A stretch of DNA of 18,993 bases from Candidatus Omnitrophota bacterium (GCA_016938245.1 JAFGUY010000065.1:1-18993), one strand, 5' to 3'. Counted from the stretch's first letter, positions 1 to 6,693 are shown. A program made the numbers and translations. The notes: generated from the sequence alone by a model not told the origin.

Positions 1-2
1 AG

Positions 3-182
3 ATACCTATAAGTGCCAGAATAATAGCCTTGGCTGATGTTTATCAGGCATTAACCAGTGATAGGCCTTATCGTAAGGCGCACTCTAAAGCAAAAGCTGC
101 AAAGATTATTAAATCCAGTTCAGGCACGCAATTTGACCCCAAGATCACCGAAACATTTTTAAAAATCCTGCAGAAAGAATAA
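3..182 (+). CDS. C-terminal end of an HD-GYP-type protein (5' partial)
   Basis: The frame is open from the window edge to a TAA at 180-182 and gives 60 residues. It contains ARIIALADVYQALTSDRPYR followed by a GTQFDP motif. This is the typical C-terminal part of HD-GYP domains, which hydrolyse cyclic di-GMP and usually sit behind a sensor or receiver domain. The metal-binding HD and GYP motifs would lie upstream and are outside the window, so catalytic competence cannot be judged. The gene is followed by a 143-base spacer and two tRNA genes and is probably not co-transcribed with the operon downstream. The family call is fairly secure from the ADVYQALTSDRPYR signature. The exact protein architecture is unknown. 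Confidence 0.8.
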   Translation: MPISARIIALADVYQALTSDRPYRKAHSKAKAAKIIKSSSGTQFDPKITETFLKILQKE

Positions 183-216
183 TAATAAATCCTCCTAAAT
201 TTAACTAACTTTTGTC

Positions 217-245
217 TTGCTAAAACCCTTAATAAATAGTAAAAT
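217..245 (+). promoter_or_regulatory. Candidate sigma-70 promoter for the tRNA genes and downstream operon
   Basis: TTGCTA at 217-222 and TAAAAT at 240-245 are separated by 17 bases. This matches the -35/-10 consensus at 4 and 5 of 6 positions. Transcription would start near 252, about 75 bases before the first tRNA. The surrounding sequence is AT-rich, so chance matches are possible. No better candidate was seen between the HD-GYP stop and the tRNAs. Confidence 0.4.
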
Positions 246-275
246 AATTTTCTAACTTTTTGGCGAAAAAATAGG

Positions 276-306
276 GCCCATGGTTCGACTTTGTTCACCA
301 TAGGGC
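276..306 (+). repeat. Palindrome with TTCGAC core upstream of the tRNA pair
   Basis: GCCCATGGT at 276-284 pairs with ACCAT plus GGGC at 297-306, leaving one bulged A (302) and a 12-base loop that contains TTCGAC. There is no T-run, so it is not an ordinary terminator. The TTCGAC-with-flanking-palindrome layout resembles the element between lepA and lepB (10981-11040), which suggests both belong to a dispersed palindromic repeat family. The family membership is inferred. Confidence 0.5.
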
Positions 307-325
307 TTCAATAAGTAAATTAATC

Positions 326-397
326 GGGCCCATAGCTCAGTGGCAGAGCAGGTGACTCATAATCACTTGGTCCGGGGTTCGAATCCCTGTGGGCCCA
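326..397 (+). tRNA. tRNA with CAU anticodon, probably tRNA-Ile2 (lysidine type), otherwise tRNA-Met
   Basis: A full cloverleaf can be folded. The acceptor stem pairs 326-332 with 390-396. The D stem is GCTC/GAGC (335-338, 346-349). The anticodon stem pairs 351-355 with 363-367, with CAT at 358-360, and the T stem pairs 373-377 with 385-389. The discriminator is A397 and CCA is not encoded (the next bases are CAG). The anticodon arm and variable loop closely resemble E. coli tRNA-Ile2, and C4-G69 and C5-G68 match known determinants for the lysidine synthetase TilS. The 29-41 pair is U-A, as in elongator tRNA-Met, so the identity is not certain. Confidence 0.9.
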
Positions 398-411
398 CAG
401 AAAAGATATAA

Positions 412-485
412 GGGCATTTAGCTCAGTTGGTTAGAGCGCTACATTCACATTGTAGAGGCCAGAGGTCCGAGTCCTCTAATGCCCA
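412..485 (+). tRNA. tRNA-Val (CAC anticodon), CCA encoded at 486-488
   Basis: All four stems pair perfectly: acceptor 412-418 with 478-484, D stem 421-424 with 434-437, anticodon stem 439-443 with 451-455, and T stem 461-465 with 473-477. The anticodon CAC is at 446-448, which reads valine GUG codons. The discriminator is A485, followed by an encoded CCA, unlike the tRNA just upstream. It lies 14 bases after that tRNA, so the two are surely co-transcribed. Its 3' end overlaps an in-frame ATG (479) of the zinc-ribbon ORF, which argues that the protein starts further downstream. Confidence 0.95.
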
Positions 486-508
486 CCAAGAGGAAAAAGG
501 AGAAGAGT

Positions 509-1234
509 TTGTCCGGGGTTAATCTTAAAGCACAATTAGGCAGTTTAATTAAACTTCAGGAGATAGATACTCAGATATACGGTTTACGCGCTGAAAAAGC
601 CTCAAAACCTGATCAGGTTAAGGCTTTAGAGGATTCTTTTGAGAGTAAAAAGGCGTATATGGCAGAACTGGAGAAGAATTCCCTTGATCTTACTAAACAG
701 AAAAAGGATAAAGAGCTGGAATTAGCTTCAAAAGAAGGGGCCGCAGTAAAGTTACAGGGCCAGCTTTATTCGTTGAAGACAAACAAAGAATATCAGACAA
801 TGCTCCATCAGATACAGGATGCTAAGGCAGATACTTCAATTATCGAGGATAAGATACTTGAAGTTTTAGAAGAAATGGATAAATTAAAAGTTAAGGTAGA
901 CCAGGAGAGGCTGAAAATAAAGGAAGAAGAAAAGTTATTTATATCGGAAAAAGGAAAAATAGAGGAAAGGGTTAAGGAGATAGACGACAAGCTAAGCCAT
1001 TTAGAGGCTGACAGAAAGCAGGCGGTGATTGACGTAGAGCCTAAAATTTTATCCCAGTACGAGAGGATACTTAAAAGCCGTGACGGTCTGGCTATAGTTA
1101 CGGTTAAAGACAATTCTTGCGGAGGGTGCAATATGTTTGTCCCGCCGCAGGTAATAAATTTAATTAAAATGTATGAGCGTATAATTACATGTGAAACCTG
1201 TAACCGAATGCTTTATATAGATGAGGTTAATTAA
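509..1234 (+). CDS. Coiled-coil protein with C-terminal C4 zinc ribbon (DUF164/CT398-like)
   Basis: The 241-residue product is almost entirely a long charged helical hairpin (coiled coil, roughly residues 5-190) followed by a C4 zinc ribbon. The ribbon cysteines are CGGC near residues 204-207 and CETC near 228-231. This is the layout of the DUF164/CT398-type family. Its members are widespread, and their role is unsettled (nucleic acid or secretion-related functions have been proposed). An in-frame ATG at 479 lies inside the acceptor stem of tRNA-Val. I prefer TTG at 509, because AAGGAG at 497-502 sits 6 bases before it and tRNA 3' processing would remove the ATG. It is the first protein gene of the long operon, 9 bases before RNase HI. 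The family call is fairly sure, the function is not. Confidence 0.85.
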   Translation: MSGVNLKAQLGSLIKLQEIDTQIYGLRAEKASKPDQVKALEDSFESKKAYMAELEKNSLDLTKQKKDKELELASKEGAAVKLQGQLYSLKTNKEYQTMLHQIQDAKADTSIIEDKILEVLEEMDKLKVKVDQERLKIKEEEKLFISEKGKIEERVKEIDDKLSHLEADRKQAVIDVEPKILSQYERILKSRDGLAIVTVKDNSCGGCNMFVPPQVINLIKMYERIITCETCNRMLYIDEVN

Positions 1235-1243
1235 GGTTAAGCT

Positions 1244-1687
1244 TTGCTTATAAGAGAACTGGAGATTTATATTGACGGGGCTTCTAAGGGTAACCCGGGG
1301 CCGAGCGGCATAGGCGTGGTTATCTGCCATGAAGGAAATGTGATAAAGAATATTTCAAGTTTTATCGGCAATGCCACCAATAATATTGCAGAATATACGG
1401 CTTTAATTTATGCTTTGCAGGAAGCCTTAATTTTAAAGGCAGAATCTCTTACGGTTAAAACAGATAGCCAGCTTTTGGCGCGGCAGTTAAATAAAATTTA
1501 CAAGGTTAAAAATACCAATCTTTCCGGGCTTTATAATCAGTCAGTTCATTTGATCCGGGCATTTAAAAAGGTTGCTATTTATGAAATTCCGCGCGAAGAG
1601 AACAGGATGGCGGATAAATTGGCAACACAGGCAATAAAAAGTTCTTTAATAAATAAGGGCAGGCGGAACGCAGCTGCTCCCTGCTAA
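1244..1687 (+). CDS. rnhA: Ribonuclease HI family protein
   Basis: RNase HI cleaves the RNA strand of RNA-DNA hybrids. The 147-residue protein has the family's four acidic catalytic residues in context: D11 in YIDGASKGNPG, E50 in NNIAEYTAL, D74 in KTDSQLL and D124 in ENRMADKLA. The length is normal for single-domain bacterial RNase HI. The start is TTG at 1244, with TTAAGG ending 7 bases upstream. The ATG at 1221 is out of frame and closes quickly. The last ten codons (about 1655-1687) overlap the 5' end of the RNase P RNA gene, so the C-terminal tail (KGRRNAAAPC) is dictated by rnpB helix P1 and part of P3 and is probably not functionally important. It could be an RnhA-like paralogue rather than the main RNase HI. 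Confidence 0.88.
   Translation: MLIRELEIYIDGASKGNPGPSGIGVVICHEGNVIKNISSFIGNATNNIAEYTALIYALQEALILKAESLTVKTDSQLLARQLNKIYKVKNTNLSGLYNQSVHLIRAFKKVAIYEIPREENRMADKLATQAIKSSLINKGRRNAAAPC
1645..1650 (+). promoter_or_regulatory. Possible internal -10 element for rnpB
   Basis: TTTAAT at 1645-1650 lies inside the RNase HI gene, 6 bases before G1657, close to the predicted 5' end of RNase P RNA. TTGGCA at 1619-1624 would be a -35 with a long 20-base spacer. GCAACA at 1622-1627 gives a 17-base spacer but a poor match. This would let rnpB be transcribed independently of the operon. The evidence is weak. Confidence 0.25.
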
Positions 1688-2012
1688 AAGCAGGGAGAGG
1701 AAAGTCCGGGCTCCAAAGGAAAGCGTAACAGGGTAATGCCTGTCTCTGCTAGAATATTAGCAGAAGGATAAGAGCCACAGAGACGATAAAAGGTGAAACG
1801 AGGCAATCTCTACGCGGAGCAAGGCGAATAGCCCCGCCTTCTTTATTCCTTTTTAGGAATGAAGTTAAGGGTGATCCGCCCGGAAACGGCGGGAGGGTGA
1901 TAAGCTGCTTTTAGCCTTAAGGTTTAAAGACCTTAAGGAATCAGAGGAATGGCTGCTTTAGATGCGATTAATCGCAATCGACACAGAACCCGGCTTATTC
2001 TGCCTGTCCTTG
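1655..2012 (+). ncRNA. rnpB: RNase P RNA, bacterial type A
   Basis: This is the catalytic RNA of RNase P, which cuts the 5' leader from pre-tRNAs. The ends are fixed by helix P1: 1655-1664 pairs with 2002-2011 over 10 base pairs with one G-U. Helix P3 is CTCCCTGC/GCAGGGAG around 1677-1697. Conserved region I reads GAGGAAAGTCCGGGCTCC (1697-1714). Conserved region V reads ACAGAACCCGGCTTA (1983-1997). AAGGTGAAACG and GGAGCAAGGCGAATAG match other conserved blocks. GGT at 1896-1898 aligns with the L15 element that binds tRNA CCA ends. Length, about 358 bases, is normal. The gene lies between RNase HI (overlapping it) and yebC in the same orientation, with no clear terminator after P1. Confidence 0.95.
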
Positions 2013-2043
2013 TAAAATTAATATTTAACTAACGGAGGAAAAG

Positions 2044-2799
2044 ATGTCAGGTCATTCTAAGTGGAAGACGAATAAAGGTAAAAAAAATATAGCTGATGCA
2101 AAAAAAGGCGCAGCTTATACCAAGATTATTAAGGAGCTTACGGTTGTTGCACGTGAAGGAGGCGGTAATCCTGATACAAACCCCAGGCTTCGCGCAATAA
2201 TGCAGAAAGCAAAAGAAGCAAATATGCCTTCCGATAACGTTAAGATGGCGATTAAGCGCGGGACAGGGGAGTTGCCGGGTGTAATTTATGAGACGGCTAT
2301 GTATGAAGCCTATGGCCCGGGCGGAGTAGCAATGATGATCGAGGTTTTAACCGATAACAAAAACCGCACCAGTGCGGAGATCCGCAACATTATGTCCAAA
2401 AAAGGAGGTAATTTTGCAGGGGCTGGCGCGGTAAGCTGGATGTTCACGATGAAAGGATATTTTTTGATTGATAGGTCCCAGGGCCAAGAAGACGAGCTTA
2501 TGAATGTTGTTTTGGATGCAGGGGCAGAGGATATGAAATCGGACGGCAAGAATTACGAAGTTTTTTCTACTACGCAGAGTTTTGAGAAAGTAAAACAGGC
2601 CCTAGAGGCCAAGGGGATTAAGCCTCAGGACGCCGAGATAACCATGGTTCCTTCATCGACTATAAAATTAGCCGGTAATGAAGCTAAGCAGCTTTTAAGC
2701 CTGATTGATGCGCTGGAAGAGCATGATGACGTGCAGCAGGTTTATGCTAATTTCGATATCCCGGATGAGATTATGGACAAGATAGCCGCAGAAAGCTAA
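2044..2799 (+). CDS. yebC: YebC/PmpR/TACO1 family protein
   Basis: The 251-residue protein begins MSGHSKWKTNKGKKNIADAK, the family's hallmark, and keeps the acidic middle and C-terminal domains (NKNRTSAEIRNIMSKKGG, later EEHDDVQQVYANFD). Length matches the usual 240-250. Family members have been described as DNA-binding transcription regulators and, more recently, as ribosome-associated factors that help translation of difficult sequences such as proline stretches. Which role applies here cannot be told from sequence. The ATG follows a good ribosome-binding site (GGAGG at 2034-2038). It overlaps ruvC by one base (TAATG), an arrangement common next to Holliday-junction genes. Confidence 0.95.
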   Translation: MSGHSKWKTNKGKKNIADAKKGAAYTKIIKELTVVAREGGGNPDTNPRLRAIMQKAKEANMPSDNVKMAIKRGTGELPGVIYETAMYEAYGPGGVAMMIEVLTDNKNRTSAEIRNIMSKKGGNFAGAGAVSWMFTMKGYFLIDRSQGQEDELMNVVLDAGAEDMKSDGKNYEVFSTTQSFEKVKQALEAKGIKPQDAEITMVPSSTIKLAGNEAKQLLSLIDALEEHDDVQQVYANFDIPDEIMDKIAAES

Positions 2800-3281
2800 T
2801 GAAAATCTTAGGGATTGATCCGGCTTTAACCATTACTGGTTACGGAGTAATCATTACGCAGGACAATAACTTTGTTTTGGTTGAAGCAGGCATAATCTCT
2901 ACAAAGGCCAACGATGATATCGGCAGCCGCCTAGAAAAGATTTTTAACGGGGTAACCAAGCTTATTTTAGATACTAAACCTGATTGTTTAGTCTTAGAGA
3001 AGATATATTCGCACTATAGGCACCCTGCTACGTCTTATATTTTAGGCCAGGCACGCGGGGTAATTTGCCTGGCTGCGGCTGTTAGCAATATACCTCTAGT
3101 TGAATATGCGGCAACCCGGGTTAAGAAGGCAGTGGTCGGCCAAGGCTTGGCTTCTAAGCTTCAGGTCAAAAGAATGGTGGCAGGCATATTAAAGCTTGAT
3201 AAACTGCCTAAGCATACAGATGTAACCGATGCCTTAGTTTTAGCTATAGCGCATAGCTATATAATAAGGAATAGAAGATGA
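2799..3281 (+). CDS. ruvC: Crossover junction endodeoxyribonuclease RuvC
   Basis: RuvC resolves Holliday junctions by symmetric nicking during recombinational repair. The 160-residue protein carries the four catalytic acids of the RNase H-like fold: D7 (GIDPALTITGYG), E67 (LVLEKIY), D141 and D144 (HTDVTDALVLAIAH). Length is typical. It starts at ATG inside TAATG shared with the yebC stop and overlaps ruvA by four bases (ATGA), which points to translational coupling. The RuvA partner follows directly, but the motor gene ruvB does not. Confidence 0.95.
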   Translation: MKILGIDPALTITGYGVIITQDNNFVLVEAGIISTKANDDIGSRLEKIFNGVTKLILDTKPDCLVLEKIYSHYRHPATSYILGQARGVICLAAAVSNIPLVEYAATRVKKAVVGQGLASKLQVKRMVAGILKLDKLPKHTDVTDALVLAIAHSYIIRNRR

Positions 3282-3907
3282 TTTCGGGCATATCCGGAAA
3301 GATAATTGAAAAAGGAGAGAATTACTTAGTCCTTGATGTCGGCGGGATATTTTATCAGGTATTAATCCCTGCTGTGGTTATGCAGCGCATAGATGAGGCA
3401 GTGGCGGCTGACGGAAAGATTAACCTTAAAACCTTTCATTATCTTCAATCCGAGCCTAATAAGAGTATCCCGGTATTAATCGGGTTCTTAAATGATATTG
3501 AGAAGGATTTCTTTGAGGTATTTATTACTGTCTCCGGCATAGGCCCCCGCGCTGCTTTAAGGGCTTTGAATAAGCCGATATCCGGGATTGCCAAAGCAAT
3601 AGATGAAGCGGATGTAAGTTACTTAAAATCTCTTCCGGGAATCGGCGAGCAGAGGGCACGGGAGATTATTGCAAAGCTTCAGAATAAAATAGGCAAGTTC
3701 GGTTTAATTCAGGACTGCGCCTTGCGAAAAGAGGGTACGGGTTCGGCTAAAGATATTTCAGAAGAGGCATTAGCTGTGCTTGTGCAATTAGAATATAAAA
3801 AGCATGAGGCCCTAAGTATGATTAAAAGGGCCTTGGAGTCATCGCCTAAAGCGCAGACTACCGAGGAATTATTAAATTTAGTCTATAAGCAAAAGAAGGC
3901 AAAATAA
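3278..3907 (+). CDS. ruvA: Holliday junction DNA helicase subunit RuvA
   Basis: RuvA binds the four-way junction as a tetramer and loads the RuvB motor for branch migration. The 209-residue protein has the N-terminal OB-fold (residues 1-65), two helix-hairpin-helix motifs (VSGIGPRAALRAL near 85-97 and LPGIGEQRAREIIAKL near 119-134), a low-complexity linker and the C-terminal RuvB-contacting domain III (SEEALAVLVQL onward, about 161-205). All three domains are present, so a RuvB partner is expected elsewhere. It overlaps ruvC by four bases and scpB by one (TAATG). Confidence 0.95.
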   Translation: MISGISGKIIEKGENYLVLDVGGIFYQVLIPAVVMQRIDEAVAADGKINLKTFHYLQSEPNKSIPVLIGFLNDIEKDFFEVFITVSGIGPRAALRALNKPISGIAKAIDEADVSYLKSLPGIGEQRAREIIAKLQNKIGKFGLIQDCALRKEGTGSAKDISEEALAVLVQLEYKKHEALSMIKRALESSPKAQTTEELLNLVYKQKKAK

Positions 3908-4512
3908 TGCAAGATAACCGTAAATCCGTAATTGAGGCTTTACTCTTGGCAAGCGAAAAGCCGCTGGCATTAGAAAAAATAAGGGAGGTCTTGGATAACT
4001 TGCCGGCGCAGGATACGTTAAAGATTATCGAAGAGCTAAAGAAAGAGTATGAGGATTCTAACCGGGGGTTCAGGATTATTGAGATCGCCGGCGGGTTCCA
4101 GATGACCACAGCAACCAATTTCGCGCCTTTTTTAAAGAAGCTTTTTAAAGACCGTAATACCGAGAGGCTCTCTAAACCCGCACTTGAAACTCTGGCTATC
4201 ATTGCTTATAAGCAGCCTTTAACCAGAGGGGAGATAGAATTGTTAAGAAACGTCAATGTTGACGGAGTAATGAAAACTTTAGTGGATAAGAACTTAATCC
4301 GTATCTGCGGGAGGAAGAAGGCGCCGGGTAATCCTTACGTTTACGGCACAACCCGCCAGTTCCTGGAGCATTTTGGGTTAAAGTCTTTGCAGGACTTGCC
4401 TAAAATGGAGGATTTCTCTTCATTGGCCCAAAAGGCGGAATTAATCGAGGCTATACCGGAAGAAAAAATAGAAGCGGAGGGGAAAAATGAGCCTGAAAAC
4501 ATTACGCAATAA
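3907..4512 (+). CDS. scpB: Segregation and condensation protein B (ScpB)
   Basis: ScpB is the winged-helix partner of ScpA and SMC in the bacterial condensin that compacts and separates chromosomes. The 201-residue protein shows the two winged-helix blocks: IEALLLASEKPLALEKI near the start, and KPALETLAIIAYKQPLTRGEIE with the following NVDGVMKTLVDKNLI in the second. GNPYVYGTTRQFLEHFGL is a well-conserved C-terminal motif. Length is usual. The acidic tail (about 185-201) overlaps the pheA start by 26 bases. scpA is not adjacent, unlike the common scpA-scpB pair. Confidence 0.93.
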   Translation: MQDNRKSVIEALLLASEKPLALEKIREVLDNLPAQDTLKIIEELKKEYEDSNRGFRIIEIAGGFQMTTATNFAPFLKKLFKDRNTERLSKPALETLAIIAYKQPLTRGEIELLRNVNVDGVMKTLVDKNLIRICGRKKAPGNPYVYGTTRQFLEHFGLKSLQDLPKMEDFSSLAQKAELIEAIPEEKIEAEGKNEPENITQ

Positions 4513-5548
4513 AATAGATAAAATAGATAAGATGATTGTTAATCTATTAAATGCGCGCAATAGGGTTATCTTAAATATTGCTAAACTTAAACATAAAAGC
4601 GGAAAGGATATTTATGCCCCTGACCGCGAAAATGAAGTATTAAGAAGGGTTTCTAAATATTCGGGTAGGCTTATGGATAAGGATGCGCTTAGGGCAATAT
4701 ACCGCGAAATAATGTCCGCCAGCCTTAAACTTGAAAAGCCTTTAAGGATTGCTTATATGGGCCCGGAAGCATCTTTCAGCAACCTCGCAGCTTTAAAGAA
4801 ATTCGGTTCCCAGGTAGGATACGTTGCCTGTGCGAGTATTGCCGATGTCTTTTTAGAAGTAGAGAGAGGAGAGGCTGATTACGGAGTTGTGCCGATAGAG
4901 AATTCGATTGAAGGCGCAGTTACGCATACTTTGGATCTTCTGGTAGAATCTGATTTAAAGATATGCTCCCAGATAATTCTTGATGTAGCGCATAACCTTT
5001 TAAGCAATTGCGCTAAGCCTAAGATTGAAAGGGTTTATTCTAATCCTCAGGTTTTCGGCCAGTGCCGGATATGGCTTCAGGAGAATTTACCTCATGCTCA
5101 GCAGATTGAGGTTGTTAGCACTACGCGCGCAGCGCAGATAGCGGCGAAAGAAAGAAATAGCGCCTGTATTGCTTCATTATTGGCAGCAGAGGTTTATAAA
5201 TTAGGGGTAATTGCCCGAGATATTGAAGACTCCCCGCATAATATTACGCGCTTTTTTGTAATCGGAGAGAACGATGCCAGGGTAACCGGGAATGACAAGA
5301 CATCCGTACTTTTTTCTATAAAGGATAGGATAGGGGCTTTGCATGAGATGCTCCTTCCTTTTAAGAGGAATAAGATTAATCTTACCAAGATTGAATCCCG
5401 TCCTTCAAAGAAAAAAGCATGGGATTATTATTTCTTTGTTGATTTGGAAGGGTATAAAGATGAGCCGCGTATACGCAAGGCTCTTATAGAGTTAGATAAT
5501 AAATGCAAGTTTTTTAAAATTTTAGGTTCGTACCCGACAGGAGAGTAA
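4487..5548 (+). CDS. pheA: Bifunctional chorismate mutase / prephenate dehydratase with ACT domain
   Basis: This protein converts chorismate to prephenate and then to phenylpyruvate for phenylalanine synthesis. Residues 1-80 form an AroQ chorismate mutase, with R7, R24, K35, R47 and E48 at expected active-site positions. Residues 86-260 are the prephenate dehydratase, with GPEASFS, VPIENSIEGAV, SNPQVFGQC and NITRF (T254-R255-F256). Residues 272-350 are an ACT domain with GALHEML and ESRP (303-306), the phenylalanine-binding signature, so feedback inhibition by Phe is likely. At 353 residues it is a standard P-protein. The ATG at 4487 has a strong GGAGGGG site upstream and lies inside the scpB 3' end. 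It opens the aromatic block. Confidence 0.95.
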   Translation: MSLKTLRNKIDKIDKMIVNLLNARNRVILNIAKLKHKSGKDIYAPDRENEVLRRVSKYSGRLMDKDALRAIYREIMSASLKLEKPLRIAYMGPEASFSNLAALKKFGSQVGYVACASIADVFLEVERGEADYGVVPIENSIEGAVTHTLDLLVESDLKICSQIILDVAHNLLSNCAKPKIERVYSNPQVFGQCRIWLQENLPHAQQIEVVSTTRAAQIAAKERNSACIASLLAAEVYKLGVIARDIEDSPHNITRFFVIGENDARVTGNDKTSVLFSIKDRIGALHEMLLPFKRNKINLTKIESRPSKKKAWDYYFFVDLEGYKDEPRIRKALIELDNKCKFFKILGSYPTGE

Positions 5549-5553
5549 ATTTA

Positions 5554-6654
5554 ATGGTTTTTGCAAGAAAGCACCTTTTAAAAATTGAGTCTTATGAGGC
5601 AGGCAGGCCAATTAGTGAAATTAAGTGCCAATTAAGGCTAAAGGAAGTTATTAAGCTTGCTTCTAACGAAAACCCTCTGGGGCCGTCTCCCAAGGCAATA
5701 GAGGCAGTGCGCAAGGCGCTCTCTTCTATAAACCGTTATCCGGACAGCAGCGGCTATTACCTTAGGAAAAAGATTGCTAAGGTTTTAAGCCTTGAGCCTT
5801 CGAATATCATCCTAGGCAACGGTTCAGATGAGCTGATCGATATTATTATTAGGGCTTTTGTAGAGGATGACGAGAATATTATAACCGCTGACCTTGCTTT
5901 TTTAGAGTATAAGATTGTTTCTTTTATAAACAACAGGAATTTAATTACTGCGCCGCTAAAATACTTTAAGTTTGATTTAGCTGCAATAAAAAAGAAGATT
6001 AACCCTAAGACTAAGCTGATTTTTATTGCCAACCCTAATAATCCTACGGGTACGTATGTTACAAAATATGAATTGGAAGAGTTCTTTAGGGGGTTGCCGG
6101 AAAATATTCTGGTAGTATTAGATGAGGCGTACGATGCTTTTATTGATGTTGAGGATTTTCCGAATTCATTAAACTATATCAAAAAGAAAAATGTCTTAGT
6201 CCTTAAAACATTGTCTAAGTCTTTTGGGTTAGCGGGATTAAGAATAGGTTACTGTCTAGGCCTACCGGAACTAATCTCTTCTCTTGAAAAAGTAAGGCAG
6301 CCGTTTAATGTCAACTCTTTAGCCCAAGAGGCAGCTATAGCAGCTCTTGATGATAAGAAGTTCTTGCGTAAAACACGCTCGTTGATATTAGAGGGTAAAA
6401 AGTATTTATGCCAAAACCTCTGGGAGCTGGGGATACCCTATGTTTCTTCCGTAGCTAATTTTATACTTATTGACGTAGGAAGGGATGGCGTCAGTTTTTT
6501 TAAGGAGATGCTTAAGTTTGGCGTAATCGTACGCAATATGCGCCAGTATGGTTTAAAGAATTTTATCCGCGTTACTATAGGTACAAAAAAAGAGAATATA
6601 AGATTTATTAAGGTTTTAAAGAAGATCCTCAAGGGGAACACCCCGCGTTTATAA
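5554..6654 (+). CDS. hisC: HisC-type aminotransferase, probably acting on aromatic keto acids
   Basis: This is a PLP-dependent class I/II transaminase of the histidinol-phosphate aminotransferase family, 366 residues. Seen motifs are LASNENPLGPSP near the N-terminus, NPNNPTGTYV (160-169), the D190-E-A-Y193 cofactor contacts, the PLP lysine K222 in SKSFGLAGLR, and R230. Members of this family act on histidinol phosphate but often also on phenylpyruvate, hydroxyphenylpyruvate or prephenate. It lies between pheA and DAHP synthase, with tyrA beyond and no his gene in view. I infer that the last step of Phe and Tyr synthesis is its main job, while a dual role in histidine synthesis is possible. 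The stop codon lies in the loop of a hairpin. Confidence 0.88.
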   Translation: MVFARKHLLKIESYEAGRPISEIKCQLRLKEVIKLASNENPLGPSPKAIEAVRKALSSINRYPDSSGYYLRKKIAKVLSLEPSNIILGNGSDELIDIIIRAFVEDDENIITADLAFLEYKIVSFINNRNLITAPLKYFKFDLAAIKKKINPKTKLIFIANPNNPTGTYVTKYELEEFFRGLPENILVVLDEAYDAFIDVEDFPNSLNYIKKKNVLVLKTLSKSFGLAGLRIGYCLGLPELISSLEKVRQPFNVNSLAQEAAIAALDDKKFLRKTRSLILEGKKYLCQNLWELGIPYVSSVANFILIDVGRDGVSFFKEMLKFGVIVRNMRQYGLKNFIRVTIGTKKENIRFIKVLKKILKGNTPRL

Positions 6655-6670
6655 TGAATTACGCGGGTGT
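6638..6670 (+). promoter_or_regulatory. Hairpin spanning the hisC stop codon
   Basis: ACACCCCGCGT (6638-6648) and ACGCGGGTGT (6661-6670) pair over ten base pairs with one bulged C. The 12-base loop contains the hisC TAA (6652-6654). No T-run follows, so a simple intrinsic terminator is unlikely. It may set mRNA stability or the hisC-aroF expression ratio. Confidence 0.55.
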
Positions 6671-6683
6671 GCCCTTCTGGGCA
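6670..6683 (+). promoter_or_regulatory. Small hairpin abutting the aroF ribosome-binding site
   Basis: TGCCC (6670-6674) and GGGCA (6679-6683) close on a TTCT tetraloop. The hairpin touches AAGGAG (6683-6688), the ribosome-binding site of DAHP synthase, and follows the previous hairpin with no gap. It could tune ribosome access. That function is inferred. Confidence 0.45.
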
Positions 6684-6693
6684 AGGAGAAAAA

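Noticed and set aside
68..301. Minus-strand 77-residue ORF
   Set aside because: It runs antisense across the HD-GYP end and AT-rich spacer, has no family resemblance and no clear start signal.
479..508. ATG at 479 as the start of the zinc-ribbon protein
   Set aside because: It lies in the tRNA-Val acceptor stem and has no ribosome-binding site. TTG 509 has a good one.
6667..6693. GTG at 6667 as the start of DAHP synthase
   Set aside because: It would add nine residues encoded by hairpin and ribosome-binding sequence. ATG 6694 gives the canonical N-terminus.
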